A DNA stretch of 64,000 bases from Streptomyces qinglanensis (GTDB lineage Bacteria > Actinomycetota > Actinomycetes > Streptomycetales > Streptomycetaceae): positions 210,597-274,596 of the forward strand of contig NZ_FOGO01000011.1 of NCBI RefSeq assembly GCF_900111245.1, written 5' to 3'. Shown here piece after piece: positions 42,507 through 51,250 of the stretch (the stretch's first letter is position 1; each line of letters opens with the position of its first letter). The position numbers and the translations under genes were made by a program. The notes below the pieces were generated by a model that was not told where the DNA came from, did not search any database, and saw only the letters and a program-made list of their open reading frames with translations.

Positions 42507-42629
42507 GGTGTCTCTCCTTCGTTGTCACTGCACCGGCCGTGTCAGGCACCGGAGGCAGTCCCGGCCGTACGAGGTACCGGGGAGGGTTCACGGGGGCTCC
42601 GGACGGAGCCCCCGCCGGTCAGCAGTCGC

Positions 42630-43652
42630 TCAGTACTGCTCGGTCTCGACGAACCCGGCGTCCGCGTCGTCGTCGGCGCCGAAGGCGTCGGCGGCGGCGG
42701 TCGGGTCGAATCCGGGCGGGCTGTCCTTGAGGGCCAGGCCCATCCCGGCCAGCTTCGCCTTGACCTCGTCGATGGACTTGGCACCGAAGTTACGGATGTC
42801 CAGCAGGTCGGCCTCGGAGCGGGCCACCAGCTCGCCCACCGAGTGGATGCCCTCGCGCTTGAGGCAGTTGTAGGAGCGGACCGTCAGCTCCAGCTCCTCG
42901 ATCGGCAGCGCCAGGTCGGCCGCGAGCGCGGCGTCCGTCGGCGACGGGCCCATGTCGATGCCCTCGGCGTCGACGTTGAGCTCGCGGGCCAGGCCGAACA
43001 GCTCGACCAGCGTCTTGCCCGCGGACGCCATGGCGTCGCGGGGCCGCATGGCCTGCTTGGTCTCGACGTCGACGATCAGCTTGTCGAAGTCGGTGCGCTG
43101 CTCGACTCGGGTCGCCTCGACCTTGTAGGTGACCTTGAGGACGGGCGAGTAGATGGAGTCGACCGGGATCCGGCCGATCTCCTGGCCCACCTGCTTGTTC
43201 TGCACGGCGGAGACGTAGCCGCGGCCGCGCTCGACGGTCAGCTCCATCTCCAGCTTGCCCTTGCCGTTCAGCGTGGCGAGGACCAGGTCCGGGTTGTGCA
43301 CCTCGACACCGGCCGGCGGCGCGATGTCCGCGGCGGTGACCAGGCCCGGGCCCTGCTTGCGCAGGTACATCACGACCGGCTCGTCGTGCTCGGAGGAGAC
43401 GACGAGGGACTTGATGTTGAGGATGAGGTCGGTGACGTCCTCCTTGACGCCCGGCACGGTCGAGAACTCGTGCAGGACACCGTCGATCCGGATGCTGGTC
43501 ACGGCAGCACCGGGGATCGAGGAGAGGAGCGTACGACGCAGGGAGTTACCGAGGGTGTAGCCGAAGCCCGGCTCCAGCGGCTCGATCACGAACCGGGAGC
43601 GGAACTCGTCGACGACCTCTTCGGTCAGGGAAGGGCGCTGAGCGATCAGCAT
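42630..43652 (-). CDS. rpoA: RNA polymerase alpha subunit
   Basis: The 340-residue alpha subunit has an assembly domain (MLIAQRPSLTEEVVDEFRSRFVIEPLEPGFGYTLGNSLRRTLLSS) and a C-terminal DNA- and activator-binding domain (LTVRSYNCLKREGIHSVGELVARSEADLLDIRNFGAKSIDEVKAKLAGMGLALK). The tail is acidic. TGGAGGAAAA precedes the ATG at 43652, which gives the usual Streptomyces length; the ORF extension to 43679 is not used. Confidence 0.98.
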   Translation of the reverse strand: MLIAQRPSLTEEVVDEFRSRFVIEPLEPGFGYTLGNSLRRTLLSSIPGAAVTSIRIDGVLHEFSTVPGVKEDVTDLILNIKSLVVSSEHDEPVVMYLRKQGPGLVTAADIAPPAGVEVHNPDLVLATLNGKGKLEMELTVERGRGYVSAVQNKQVGQEIGRIPVDSIYSPVLKVTYKVEATRVEQRTDFDKLIVDVETKQAMRPRDAMASAGKTLVELFGLARELNVDAEGIDMGPSPTDAALAADLALPIEELELTVRSYNCLKREGIHSVGELVARSEADLLDIRNFGAKSIDEVKAKLAGMGLALKDSPPGFDPTAAADAFGADDDADAGFVETEQY

Positions 43653-43801
43653 GAGATGTTTTCCTCCAGTTTTCGGCAACCGCTATTTGATGCCGGTACT
43701 GCAAGGGTACGGGCGGTCCGGCCGAAACCGGCCGGAACCGCCCCGCACCCGTGTGAGCGAGCCCGGAGGACCCGGGCACGCTCGACGATCAGCCGCCTCG
43801 G

Positions 43802-44428
43802 CTACTTCGAGTACAGCTCGACGATGAGCTGCTCCTGCACCTGGGTGTCGATCACCTGGCGCTCGGGCATCGAGTGGACGAGGATCCGCATCTTCGCCGG
43901 AATGGACTCCAGCCACGCCGGAACGGTCTTCTCGCCGGCCTCCGCAGCCGCCACCTGGAAGGGGGTGAGGTTACGGGAGGACGGACGGACCTCGACGATG
44001 TCGTTGACGGAGACCCGCGCCGAGGGGATGTCGGTCTTGCGACCGTTCAGCGCGATGTGGCCGTGCTTGACGAGCTGGCGGGCGTGGTCGCGGGACTTGG
44101 CGAAGCCGGCCCGGTACACGACATTGTCCAGACGGGTCTCGAGAATCCGCAGCAGGTTCTCACCCGTCTTGCCCTGCTGTCGGTTGGCCTCGTTGAAGTA
44201 CCCGCGGAACTGCTTCTCCAGCACGCCGTAGATACGGGCGGCCTTCTGCTTCTCGCGCTTCTGCAGCAGGTACTCGGAGTCCTTGGTGCGCCCGCGCCCG
44301 TGCTCACCCGGGGGGTAAGGACGGATCTCGATCGGGCACTTCGCGCTCTCGCACTTCGCTCCCTTGAGGAAGAGCTTCTGCTTCTCCCGACGGCAACGCT
44401 TGCAGTCGGCCCCGGTGTAACGCGCCAT
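43802..44428 (-). CDS. rpsD: 30S ribosomal protein uS4
   Basis: The 208-residue uS4 has the S4 RNA-binding region RLDNVVYRAGFAKSRDHARQLVKHGHIALNGRKTDIPS and the N-terminal CKRCRREKQKLFLKGAKCESAKCPIE with four cysteines in zinc-binding arrangement. It is a primary 16S assembly protein, located between rpsK and rpoA. Confidence 0.98.
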   Translation of the reverse strand: MARYTGADCKRCRREKQKLFLKGAKCESAKCPIEIRPYPPGEHGRGRTKDSEYLLQKREKQKAARIYGVLEKQFRGYFNEANRQQGKTGENLLRILETRLDNVVYRAGFAKSRDHARQLVKHGHIALNGRKTDIPSARVSVNDIVEVRPSSRNLTPFQVAAAEAGEKTVPAWLESIPAKMRILVHSMPERQVIDTQVQEQLIVELYSK

Positions 44429-44453
44429 GTGTGGTGATCTCCTACTTCAGTTC

Positions 44454-44858
44454 TCAGACCCGGCGACGCTTCGGCGGGCGGCAGCCGTTGTGCGGGGTGG
44501 GGGTGACGTCCTGGATCGAGCCGACCTCGAGGCCGGTGGCCTGGAGGGAGCGGATCGCAGTCTCACGGCCGGAGCCGGGACCCTTGACGAAGACGTCCAC
44601 CTTCCGCATGCCGTGCTCCTGCGCGCGGCGCGCCGCGTTCTCGGCGGCCATCTGCGCGGCGAACGGCGTCGACTTGCGCGAGCCCTTGAAGCCGACGTGG
44701 CCGGCGGAAGCCCAGGAGATCACGTTGCCGGTCGGGTCGGTGATCGAAACGATGGTGTTGTTGAACGTGCTCTTGATGTGAGCGTGCCCGTGGGCAACGT
44801 TCTTCTTCTCCTTGCGGCGCACCTTCTTGGCGCCGGCCGTACGGCCCTTCGGAGGCAT
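44454..44858 (-). CDS. rpsK: 30S ribosomal protein uS11
   Basis: The 134-residue uS11 contains HAHIKSTFNNTIVSITDPTGNVISWASAGHVGFKGSRKSTPFAAQ and ends DVTPTPHNGCRPPKRRRV, the fully conserved tail. The N-terminal RTAGAKKVRRKEKKNV is the basic extension. It lies between rpsM and rpsD. Confidence 0.98.
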   Translation of the reverse strand: MPPKGRTAGAKKVRRKEKKNVAHGHAHIKSTFNNTIVSITDPTGNVISWASAGHVGFKGSRKSTPFAAQMAAENAARRAQEHGMRKVDVFVKGPGSGRETAIRSLQATGLEVGSIQDVTPTPHNGCRPPKRRRV

Positions 44859-44925
44859 ATAGAGATAACTCCCGTGAGGTGGTCGGTCCTACTACGCGGA
44901 CCGCTTGCAGCGTGTCCGGTGCGGA

Positions 44926-45306
44926 CTACTTCTTGCCCGGCTTCTTCTTGCCGGCGATGGCGCGACGCGGGCCCTTACGGGTGCGGGCGTTGGTCTTCGT
45001 GCGCTGACCGTGGACCGGGAGACCGCGCCGGTGGCGCAGGCCCTCGTAGCAGCCGATCTCCACCTTGCGGCGGATGTCGGCCTGGATCTCACGGCGGAGG
45101 TCACCCTCGACCTGGAGGTTGTTGTCCACGTATTCGCGGAGCTTGACCATCTCCTCCTCGTCCAGGTCCCGGACGCGGGTGTCCGGGCTGACCCCGGTCT
45201 CGCGCAGGGTCTGCTGGGCAAGGGTGCGGCCGATGCCGAAGACGTAGGTGAGGGCGACCTCGACGCGCTTCTCGCGCGGGAGGTCGACGCCAGCGAGGCG
45301 TGCCAT
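44926..45306 (-). CDS. rpsM: 30S ribosomal protein uS13
   Basis: The 126-residue uS13 starts MARLAGVDLPREKRVEVALTYVFGIGRTLAQ and has the tRNA-contacting tail HGQRTKTNARTRKGPRRAIAGKKK. The ATG at 45306 gives the standard start. The 174-nt gap upstream to rpmJ contains a small GTCCTC/GAGGAC hairpin. Confidence 0.98.
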   Translation of the reverse strand: MARLAGVDLPREKRVEVALTYVFGIGRTLAQQTLRETGVSPDTRVRDLDEEEMVKLREYVDNNLQVEGDLRREIQADIRRKVEIGCYEGLRHRRGLPVHGQRTKTNARTRKGPRRAIAGKKKPGKK

Positions 45307-45480
45307 GGATGTGGCTCCTGATGATTTCGTCGGAGGTCTGAAGCAGTCCCACTCCCGTCCTCTGGAGGACAGGTCCCCGGCCTCCGACCGGGGGTGTCGA
45401 CACCGCGTGCGATGCCGGGTCCTGCTCATGCAACTGTTGCTCGCGTCGCGCGAAGGAACTGCGAAAGGCAGGTCGTCTAG

Positions 45481-45594
45481 TCAGCCCTGGCGCTGCTTGT
45501 GGCGCAGGTTGTCACAAATGACCATGACCCGCCCGTGGCGGCGGATCACCTTGCACTTGTCGCAGATCTTCTTGACGCTCGGCTTGACCTTCAT
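45481..45594 (-). CDS. rpmJ: 50S ribosomal protein bL36, zinc-binding form
   Basis: Minus strand 45594-45481 encodes 37 residues beginning MKVKPSVKKICDKCKVIRR and ending RHKQRQG. Cys11, Cys14, Cys27 and His32 form the zinc knuckle, so this is the zinc-containing (C+) type that has a zinc-free counterpart elsewhere in many streptomycetes. It lies between infA and rpsM. Confidence 0.97.
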   Translation of the reverse strand: MKVKPSVKKICDKCKVIRRHGRVMVICDNLRHKQRQG

Positions 45595-45660
45595 GGTGTG
45601 AGGTTCTCCGGGTCTGGCCTTCTCCCCACGGGAGCGGGGAAGCCGGCACGATCTGTCGAT

Positions 45661-45882
45661 CTACTTGTAGCGGTAGACGATCCGTCCGCGCGTCAGGTCG
45701 TAGGGAGACAGCTCCACCACGACCCGGTCGTCGGGAAGGATACGGATGTAGTGCATCCGCATCTTGCCGCTGATGTGCGCGAGGACCTGGTGCCCGTTCT
45801 GGAGCTCAACCTTGAACATCGCGTTCGGGAGAGACTCGACGACGGTGCCCTCGATCTCGATGGCCCCTTGTTTTTTGGCCAT
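45661..45882 (-). CDS. infA: Translation initiation factor IF-1
   Basis: The 73-residue S1/OB-fold protein MAKKQGAIEIEGTVVESLPNAMFKVELQNG...RGRIVYRYK binds the 30S A site during initiation. It starts at the ATG 45882, the standard start. It is first of infA-rpmJ-rpsM-rpsK-rpsD-rpoA-rplQ; the 317-bp upstream gap implies its own promoter. Confidence 0.98.
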   Translation of the reverse strand: MAKKQGAIEIEGTVVESLPNAMFKVELQNGHQVLAHISGKMRMHYIRILPDDRVVVELSPYDLTRGRIVYRYK

Positions 45883-46199
45883 GCTTGAGCGCTTCACCTT
45901 CCGGGATCGGCTACCTGGGAGGCCCTGGCTCTCCGAGTGGCAAACGGGTACACCTGGGCCGACGAGCCAGTCTACGACACCGCTCCCGAATAGACGAATC
46001 GGGGAGTCTCCCCGCGGCGCGGGCAGCTTAATCCGCCGAGCGCCGATCCGGGGCGATTCACCCGGACGGTCCCGGCTGGTTCCGGGGCCGGGGCCCGCGA
46101 CGGAGAGCCGGGCCCGCCGGGAAGGGAACCGGGCCCGCCGGGAAGGGAAGGGGCCGGACCGCGCAGCGGGGGCGGTCCGGCGCAGCACCGGCCGGGCGC
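45883..46199. promoter_or_regulatory. map-infA spacer
   Basis: This 317-bp gene-free spacer holds the map terminator and a two-copy direct repeat of CGGGCCCGCCGGGAAGGGAA (46105-46148). On the minus strand a TAGACT hexamer (45969-45974) about 90 nt before infA is a possible -10 box, without a clear -35. Confidence 0.5.
46154..46180 (-). terminator. Terminator after map
   Basis: CCGGACCGC (46154-46162) pairs with GCGGTCCGG (46172-46180), 20 nt after the map stop. Confidence 0.65.
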
Positions 46200-47036
46200 T
46201 CAGCCCAGCGGGTCCGGCGCGGCCTCGATCCCGAGCTCGGCCAGCTTGGCGCGGCCGCCGTCCGGCGCCGTCAGCACCAGCGGCCCCTGCTCGGTGAGGG
46301 CGATCGAGTGCTCCCAGTGGGAGGACCAGGTGCCGTCGTTCGTCTTGACCGTCCAGTCGTCCGACAGCACATGCGTACGGGCTGTGCCCAGGCTCACCAT
46401 CGGCTCGATGGCCAGGCACATCCCGGGCACCAGCTTCGGTCCCCGGCCGCGGCGCCGCTCGACGTAGTTCAGCAGGTGCGGGTCCATGTGCATCTGCGAG
46501 CCGATCCCGTGGCCGCCGTAGTCCTCGATGATCCCGTACTTGCCGCTCGCCGGGCGCGGCTGCCGCCGGATGTAGCTCTCGATCGCCTTGGAGATGTCGA
46601 CCAGCCGGTTGCCCTTGCGCATCGCGGCGATCCCGGCCCACATCGACTCCTCGGTCACCCGGCTGAGCTCGCGCAGCTCCGCCGAGTGGCCCTCGCCGAC
46701 GAAGACGGTCAGCGCGGCGTCCCCGTGCCAGCCGTCGATGATCGCGCCCGCGTCGATGGACAGCAGGTCACCGGCCTTGAGAACGGTCTCCTTGCTGGGG
46801 ATGCCGTGCACCACGACCTCGTTCACCGAGGTGCAGATGTTCCCGGGGAAGCCGCCGTACCCGAGGAAGTTCGGCTTCGCACCGTGGTCGGCCAGCACCT
46901 TCGCCGCGACCTCGTCCAGGTCCTTCGTGGTCGCACCCGGCACCGCGGCCTCGGCACACGCCCGGTGCATGGCCGCGACGACCAGCCCCGCCTCGCGCAT
47001 CTTCGCGATCTGCTCCGGGGTCTTGATCTCGACCAT
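46200..47036 (-). CDS. map: Type I methionine aminopeptidase
   Basis: The 278-residue enzyme removes the initiator methionine from nascent proteins. The metal ligands are visible in LLSIDAGAIIDGWHGDAALT (two Asp), YGGHGIGSQMH (His), CLAIEPMVSLG (Glu) and SSHWEHSIALTEQG (Glu). The ATG at 47036 (MVEIKTPEQIAKMREAG) is preceded by GGAAGG; the upstream in-frame extension is rejected. It is separated from adk by 391 bp and a terminator, so it probably has its own promoter. Confidence 0.97.
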   Translation of the reverse strand: MVEIKTPEQIAKMREAGLVVAAMHRACAEAAVPGATTKDLDEVAAKVLADHGAKPNFLGYGGFPGNICTSVNEVVVHGIPSKETVLKAGDLLSIDAGAIIDGWHGDAALTVFVGEGHSAELRELSRVTEESMWAGIAAMRKGNRLVDISKAIESYIRRQPRPASGKYGIIEDYGGHGIGSQMHMDPHLLNYVERRRGRGPKLVPGMCLAIEPMVSLGTARTHVLSDDWTVKTNDGTWSSHWEHSIALTEQGPLVLTAPDGGRAKLAELGIEAAPDPLG

Positions 47037-47427
47037 GCCGACGTCCGCCTTCCCTGGCCGACGGCTCCCGCCGCCGGCTGCTGCTGCCTGTACGAAAACT
47101 GCCCCCACAAGTCTGCCAGCCCCGGTCCGGAGGCGGGAACGCCGTCCCCGGCCACCGCCCCCCCCGGCCCGGCGCCACCGGGCCGCCCCCGTCCGTCCCG
47201 GGTCCGCGGCCGCATGGGCGCCGCCTCCGTCGCGGCCGGCAGACCGGTCGCGTCCGCGGACCGCGACGAACCGACCGCCGTCCCGGAGGGGCCGCCGCGG
47301 ACCGCCGGGCGACCGGAGACAGCCGACGGGGCCGGACCCCTGGTCCGGCCCCGTCGCAACGGCCGATGCGGAAGCGCGGCACGCGCGCCCCGGGCTCCCG
47401 GGCGCCGCTCTCGGGCGCCCGGCCCTG
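47037..47427. other. adk-map spacer
   Basis: This is 391 bp of very GC-rich sequence without a credible gene. It contains the adk terminator at its right end and presumably the map promoter near 47040-47110, which I could not define. Confidence 0.5.
47324..47356 (-). terminator. Terminator after adk
   Basis: CGACGGGGCCGGACC (47324-47338) pairs with GGTCCGGCCCCGTCG (47342-47356), a perfect 15-bp stem with a 3-nt loop, 71 nt past the adk stop. Confidence 0.88.
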
Positions 47428-48078
47428 CTACTCCGCGGAGATCGCCTGCATCGCGCGCTCCGTCACCTCGCTGACCGCACCCAGCGCAGAGATCGTGGTC
47501 ACGAGCCCCTGCGTCTTGTAGTGGTCGATGATCGGCTCGGTCTCGCTGTGGTAGACCTCGAGCCGCTTGCGCACGGTCTCCTCGCGGTCGTCCTCGCGCT
47601 GGTAGAGCTCACCGCCGCAGACGTCGCAGACGCCCTCGGTCTTGGCGGGGCTGTACTCGACGTGGAAGACGTGGCTGCTGTCGCTGCGGCAGATCCGCCG
47701 ACCGGCGATCCGCTTGACGACCTCGTCCTCGGGGACCTCCAGGTCGAGGACCGCGTCCAGCTTCAGACCGGTCTCGTCCAGGTAGCCGTCCAGTGCCTGG
47801 GCCTGGGCGATGTTCCGCGGGAAGCCGTCGAGCAGGAAGCCGCCGGCGGCGTCCTCCTCCTCCATGCGCCCCTTGGCCATCCCGATGGTGACCTCGTCGG
47901 GGACCAACTGGCCGGCCCGCATGTACTCCTGCGCCTTCTGCCCGAGCGGAGTGCCCTGGCTGATGTTGGCGCGGAAGAGGTCGCCGGTGGCGATGTGCGG
48001 GATCGCGAGGTTCTTGGCGAGGAACGCGGCCTGCGTCCCCTTGCCTGCACCAGGCGGCCCGACCAGGACGATACGCAT
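47428..48078 (-). CDS. adk: Adenylate kinase
   Basis: The 216-residue kinase interconverts AMP and ADP using ATP. It has P-loop GPPGAGKGTQ (residues 7-16), GDLFRANISQGTPLG, GFLLDGFPRNIAQA and the LID. The LID keeps only part of the zinc site (RICRSDSSHVFHVEYSPAKTEGVCDVCGGEL), with Ser in place of the second cysteine. The ATG at 48078 overlaps the secY stop (TGATG), so translation is coupled. Confidence 0.98.
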   Translation of the reverse strand: MRIVLVGPPGAGKGTQAAFLAKNLAIPHIATGDLFRANISQGTPLGQKAQEYMRAGQLVPDEVTIGMAKGRMEEEDAAGGFLLDGFPRNIAQAQALDGYLDETGLKLDAVLDLEVPEDEVVKRIAGRRICRSDSSHVFHVEYSPAKTEGVCDVCGGELYQREDDREETVRKRLEVYHSETEPIIDHYKTQGLVTTISALGAVSEVTERAMQAISAE

Positions 48079-49391
48079 CAGCGGAGGAACCCTTCGTAAT
48101 GGCGCTGCTGAAGCTGGCTCTCGATCTGCTTCACGGTCTCGAGACCGACGCCCACGATGATCAGGATGCTCGTTCCGCCGAACGGGAAGTTCTGGTTGGC
48201 GTTGAACATGATCAGCGCGACGGTCGGCACCAGTGCGATCAGACCCAGGTACAGAGAGCCGGGCCACGTGATCCGGTTCAGCACGTAGCTCAGGTACTCC
48301 GCGGTGGGACGACCAGCCCGGATTCCCGGGATGAAGCCACCATACTTCTTCATGTTGTCGGCAACTTCTTCGGGGTTGAAGGAGATGGCGACGTAGAAGA
48401 AGGCGAAGAAGACGATCAGCAGGAAGTAGGTCGCGATGTAAAGCGGGTGGTCACCCTTCACGAAGTGCGCCTGGATCCACTGCGCCCAGCCCGCCTGGGA
48501 TCCGCTGAACTGCACGATCAGCGCGGGAATGTAGAGCAGCGACGAGCCGAAGATGACGGGAATCACACCGGCCTGGTTGACCTTCAGCGGAATGTAGGTC
48601 GAGGTCCCGCCGTAGCTCCGCCGGCCGATCATGCGCTTCGCGTACTGCACCGGAATACGGCGCTGGGCCTGCTCGACGAAGACCACCAGGGCGACCATCG
48701 CCAGGCCGCAGAGGATGACCGCACCGAACTCGATCCAGCCGTCCGCCAGCTTGCCCTGCTTCTTGATGGCCCACAGCGCGCCGGGGAAACCGGCCGCGAT
48801 GGAGACGAACATCAGGATCGACATGCCGTTGCCGATACCGCGGTCGGTGATCAGCTCGCCCAGCCACATGATCAGACCGGTACCCGCGGTCATCGTGATG
48901 ACCATCACGATGGTGCTGAAGATCGACTGGTCGGGGATGATCTGGCTGGCGACGCTGCAGCTCTGGAAGAGACTGCCGCTGCGCGCGGTGGCGACCAGAC
49001 CGGTGGCCTGGAGGATGGCGAGCGCAACGGTCAGATAACGGGTGTACTGCGTGATCTTCGCCTGTCCGGCCTGCCCCTCCTTCTTCAGAGCCTCCAGCCG
49101 GGGGATGACCACCACCAGCAACTGCAGGATGATGCTCGCCGTGATGTACGGCATGATCCCGAGCGCGAAGATGGTGATCTGCAGCAGCGCGCCACCGCTG
49201 AACATGTTGACCAGGCCGAAGAGGCCCTGCGCGCCCTTGGCCTCGTCCATACAGGCTTGGACGTTCTCGTAGCTGACGCCCGGCACCGGAACGTGCGCTC
49301 CGATTCGGAAGAGCACCATGATGCCGAGCGTGAAGAGCAGCTTCTTGCGCAGGTCGGGCGTCTGGAACGCCCGGGCGAACGCGGTGAGCAC
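48078..49391 (-). CDS. secY: Preprotein translocase subunit SecY
   Basis: The 437-residue multi-spanning membrane protein forms the protein-export channel with SecE and SecG. It starts VLTAFARAFQTPDLRKKLLFTLGIMVLFRIGAHVPVPGVS; the SecY signatures LGIMPYITASIILQLL and ITDRGIGNGMSILMF and about ten hydrophobic helices are present. GGAGGCACC precedes the GTG. A terminator-like hairpin separates it from rplO. Confidence 0.98.
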   Translation of the reverse strand: MLTAFARAFQTPDLRKKLLFTLGIMVLFRIGAHVPVPGVSYENVQACMDEAKGAQGLFGLVNMFSGGALLQITIFALGIMPYITASIILQLLVVVIPRLEALKKEGQAGQAKITQYTRYLTVALAILQATGLVATARSGSLFQSCSVASQIIPDQSIFSTIVMVITMTAGTGLIMWLGELITDRGIGNGMSILMFVSIAAGFPGALWAIKKQGKLADGWIEFGAVILCGLAMVALVVFVEQAQRRIPVQYAKRMIGRRSYGGTSTYIPLKVNQAGVIPVIFGSSLLYIPALIVQFSGSQAGWAQWIQAHFVKGDHPLYIATYFLLIVFFAFFYVAISFNPEEVADNMKKYGGFIPGIRAGRPTAEYLSYVLNRITWPGSLYLGLIALVPTVALIMFNANQNFPFGGTSILIIVGVGLETVKQIESQLQQRHYEGFLR

Positions 49392-49521
49392 GGTGCCTCC
49401 TGCGCCCCCCGCGATCTACTGGCGCGAGAGGTGACGGTCTTGAGGATCGACAGTTATCAACGTGGTGCCACCTTACCGGCCAGTGCACCACCGAGAAACG
49501 ACCAGCTACGCAAACAACCAG

Positions 49522-49552
49522 CCGGGGATGTCCCGTTGGGACATCCCCGGCC
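49522..49552 (-). terminator. Hairpin with T-rich tail between rplO and secY
   Basis: GCCGGGGATGTCCC (49522-49535) pairs perfectly with GGGACATCCCCGGC (49539-49552), a 14-bp stem with loop GTT. On the minus strand it is followed by TGGTTGTTTGCG, which gives it intrinsic-terminator character. Confidence 0.85.
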
Positions 49553-49575
49553 TGTCGTTCACCTGGTCAACGAAC

Positions 49576-50034
49576 TCAGAGGAGTTCGGTGACGGTGCCG
49601 CCGGCGGCGGTGATCTTCTCCTTGGCGGAGCCGGAGACCTTGTCGACGGTCACCGTCAGCGCCACCGAGATGTCGCCGTCACCGAGCACCTTGACCAGCT
49701 CGTTCTTGCGCACAGCGCCCTTGGCGACCAGGTCGGCCACCGTGACCTCGCCACCCTGCGGGTAGAGCGCGGCCAGCTTCTCCAGGTTCACCACCTGGAA
49801 CTGCTTGTGGGCGGGGTTGTTGAAGCCCTTGAGCTTGGGCAGCCGCATGACCAGCGGCATCTGCCCACCCTCGAAGCGCTCCGGAACCTGGTACCGGGCC
49901 TTGGTGCCCTTGGTGCCACGGCCCGCGGTCTTGCCCTTGGACGCCTCACCACGACCCACGCGGGTCTTGGCGGTCTTGGCGCCCGGGGCCGGACGGAGGT
50001 TGTGCACCTTCAGCGGGTTCTCGGAGTCAGCCAT
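49576..50034 (-). CDS. rplO: 50S ribosomal protein uL15
   Basis: The 152-residue uL15 starts MADSENPLKVHNLRPAPGAKTAKTRVGRGEASKGKTAGRGTKGTKAR, followed by PERFEGGQMPLVMRLPKLKGF. It starts 1 nt after the rpmD stop and is the last ribosomal gene before secY. Confidence 0.98.
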   Translation of the reverse strand: MADSENPLKVHNLRPAPGAKTAKTRVGRGEASKGKTAGRGTKGTKARYQVPERFEGGQMPLVMRLPKLKGFNNPAHKQFQVVNLEKLAALYPQGGEVTVADLVAKGAVRKNELVKVLGDGDISVALTVTVDKVSGSAKEKITAAGGTVTELL

Positions 50035-50035
50035 C

Positions 50036-50218
50036 TCAGTCGACCTCCTCGACCGTCACGAGGTGGCGCACGGTGTGCACCTGCCCGCGAACGACGTCGC
50101 TGGCCTCGCGGACGGCCACATCGTTGACGCGCTTGAGACCCAGGGTCCGCAGCGTGTCACGGTGGTTCTGCTTGGTCCCGATGACGGAACGCGTCTGCGT
50201 GATCTTCAGGCGAGCCAT
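50036..50218 (-). CDS. rpmD: 50S ribosomal protein uL30
   Basis: The 60-residue uL30 (MARLKITQTRSVIGTKQNHRDTLRTLGLKRVND...) begins at the ATG 50218. That ATG shares the A of the rpsE stop (TAATG), giving translational coupling. Confidence 0.98.
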   Translation of the reverse strand: MARLKITQTRSVIGTKQNHRDTLRTLGLKRVNDVAVREASDVVRGQVHTVRHLVTVEEVD

Positions 50219-50820
50219 TACGCGCTCACCCCTGCACGCGCCCGCAGCAGAGCGGCGGGTGCCACGTCCTCCAGCGGCAGGCCGCGACGGGCCGCGATCT
50301 CCTCCGGGCGCTGCAGCCCGCGGAGCGCACCCACCGTGGCGTGCACGATGTTGATCGGGTTCGACGAGCCGAGCGACTTGCTGAGCACGTCGTGGATGCC
50401 CGCGCACTCCAGCACGGCACGCACCGGGCCACCGGCGATCACACCGGTACCGGGCGAAGCCGGCTTGAGCAGCACGACACCCGCGGACTCCTCACCCTGG
50501 ATCGGGTGCGGAATGGTGCCCTGGATGCGGGGGACCTTGAAGAAGTGCTTCTTGGCCTCCTCCACACCCTTGGCGATGGCGGCCGGCACCTCCTTGGCCT
50601 TGCCGTATCCGACACCCACGGTGCCGTCACCGTCGCCCACCACGACCAGCGCGGTGAAGCTGAAGCGACGACCACCCTTCACAACCTTGGCGACACGGTT
50701 GATCGCGACAACGCGCTCAACGTACGCAGTCTTCTCGGCGGCGGCGCCGCCGTCCCGGCCCTTACGGTCCCGCCGGTCGCCGCCACCGGCGCCGCCACCG
50801 CGGCGCTGGGGTCCAGCCAT
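50218..50820 (-). CDS. rpsE: 30S ribosomal protein uS5
   Basis: The 200-residue uS5 has its double-stranded-RNA-binding region (VERVVAINRVAKVVKGGRRFSFTALVVVGDGDGTVGVGYGKAKEVP) and C-terminal domain. A Gly/Arg-rich N-terminal extension of about 30 residues is typical of actinobacteria. It contributes to decoding accuracy. Confidence 0.98.
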   Translation of the reverse strand: MAGPQRRGGGAGGGDRRDRKGRDGGAAAEKTAYVERVVAINRVAKVVKGGRRFSFTALVVVGDGDGTVGVGYGKAKEVPAAIAKGVEEAKKHFFKVPRIQGTIPHPIQGEESAGVVLLKPASPGTGVIAGGPVRAVLECAGIHDVLSKSLGSSNPINIVHATVGALRGLQRPEEIAARRGLPLEDVAPAALLRARAGVSA

Positions 50821-50863
50821 TGGAATTACCTCTCTCGATTAACGTCCGCTTGCAGGACCGTGC

Positions 50864-51247
50864 TCAGAACTTGAGCCCGGCCTCGCGGGCGGCGTCGGCC
50901 AGAGCGGCAATCCGCCCTGCGTACTTGTTGCCACCGCGGTCGAACACGACAGCCTCGACACCCGCGGCCTTCGCACGCTCGGCGACCAGTGCGCCGACCT
51001 GCTGGGCCTGGGCGCTCTTGTCGCCCTCGCCACCGCGGACCGAACCGTCCAGGTGCGACGCCGAGGCCAGCGTGTGGCCCGCGAGGTCGTCGATCACCTG
51101 TGCGGTGATCCCGCGGTTGGTGCGGGTCACCACCAGACGGGGGCGCTCGGGCGTGCCCGAGACCTTCTTCCGGATGCGGATGTGCCGGCGCTTGGCAGCG
51201 GAACGCTTGTAGGCGTCGCCCTTGGCGATCTTCACGCCGTATGCCAT
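50864..51247 (-). CDS. rplR: 50S ribosomal protein uL18
   Basis: The 127-residue uL18 binds 5S rRNA. It shows KRHIRIRKKVSGTPERPRLVVTRTNRGITAQVIDD and VVFDRGGNKYAGRIAALADAAREAGLKF. It starts 3 nt after the rplF stop. Confidence 0.98.
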   Translation of the reverse strand: MAYGVKIAKGDAYKRSAAKRRHIRIRKKVSGTPERPRLVVTRTNRGITAQVIDDLAGHTLASASHLDGSVRGGEGDKSAQAQQVGALVAERAKAAGVEAVVFDRGGNKYAGRIAALADAAREAGLKF

Positions 51248-51250
51248 GGC

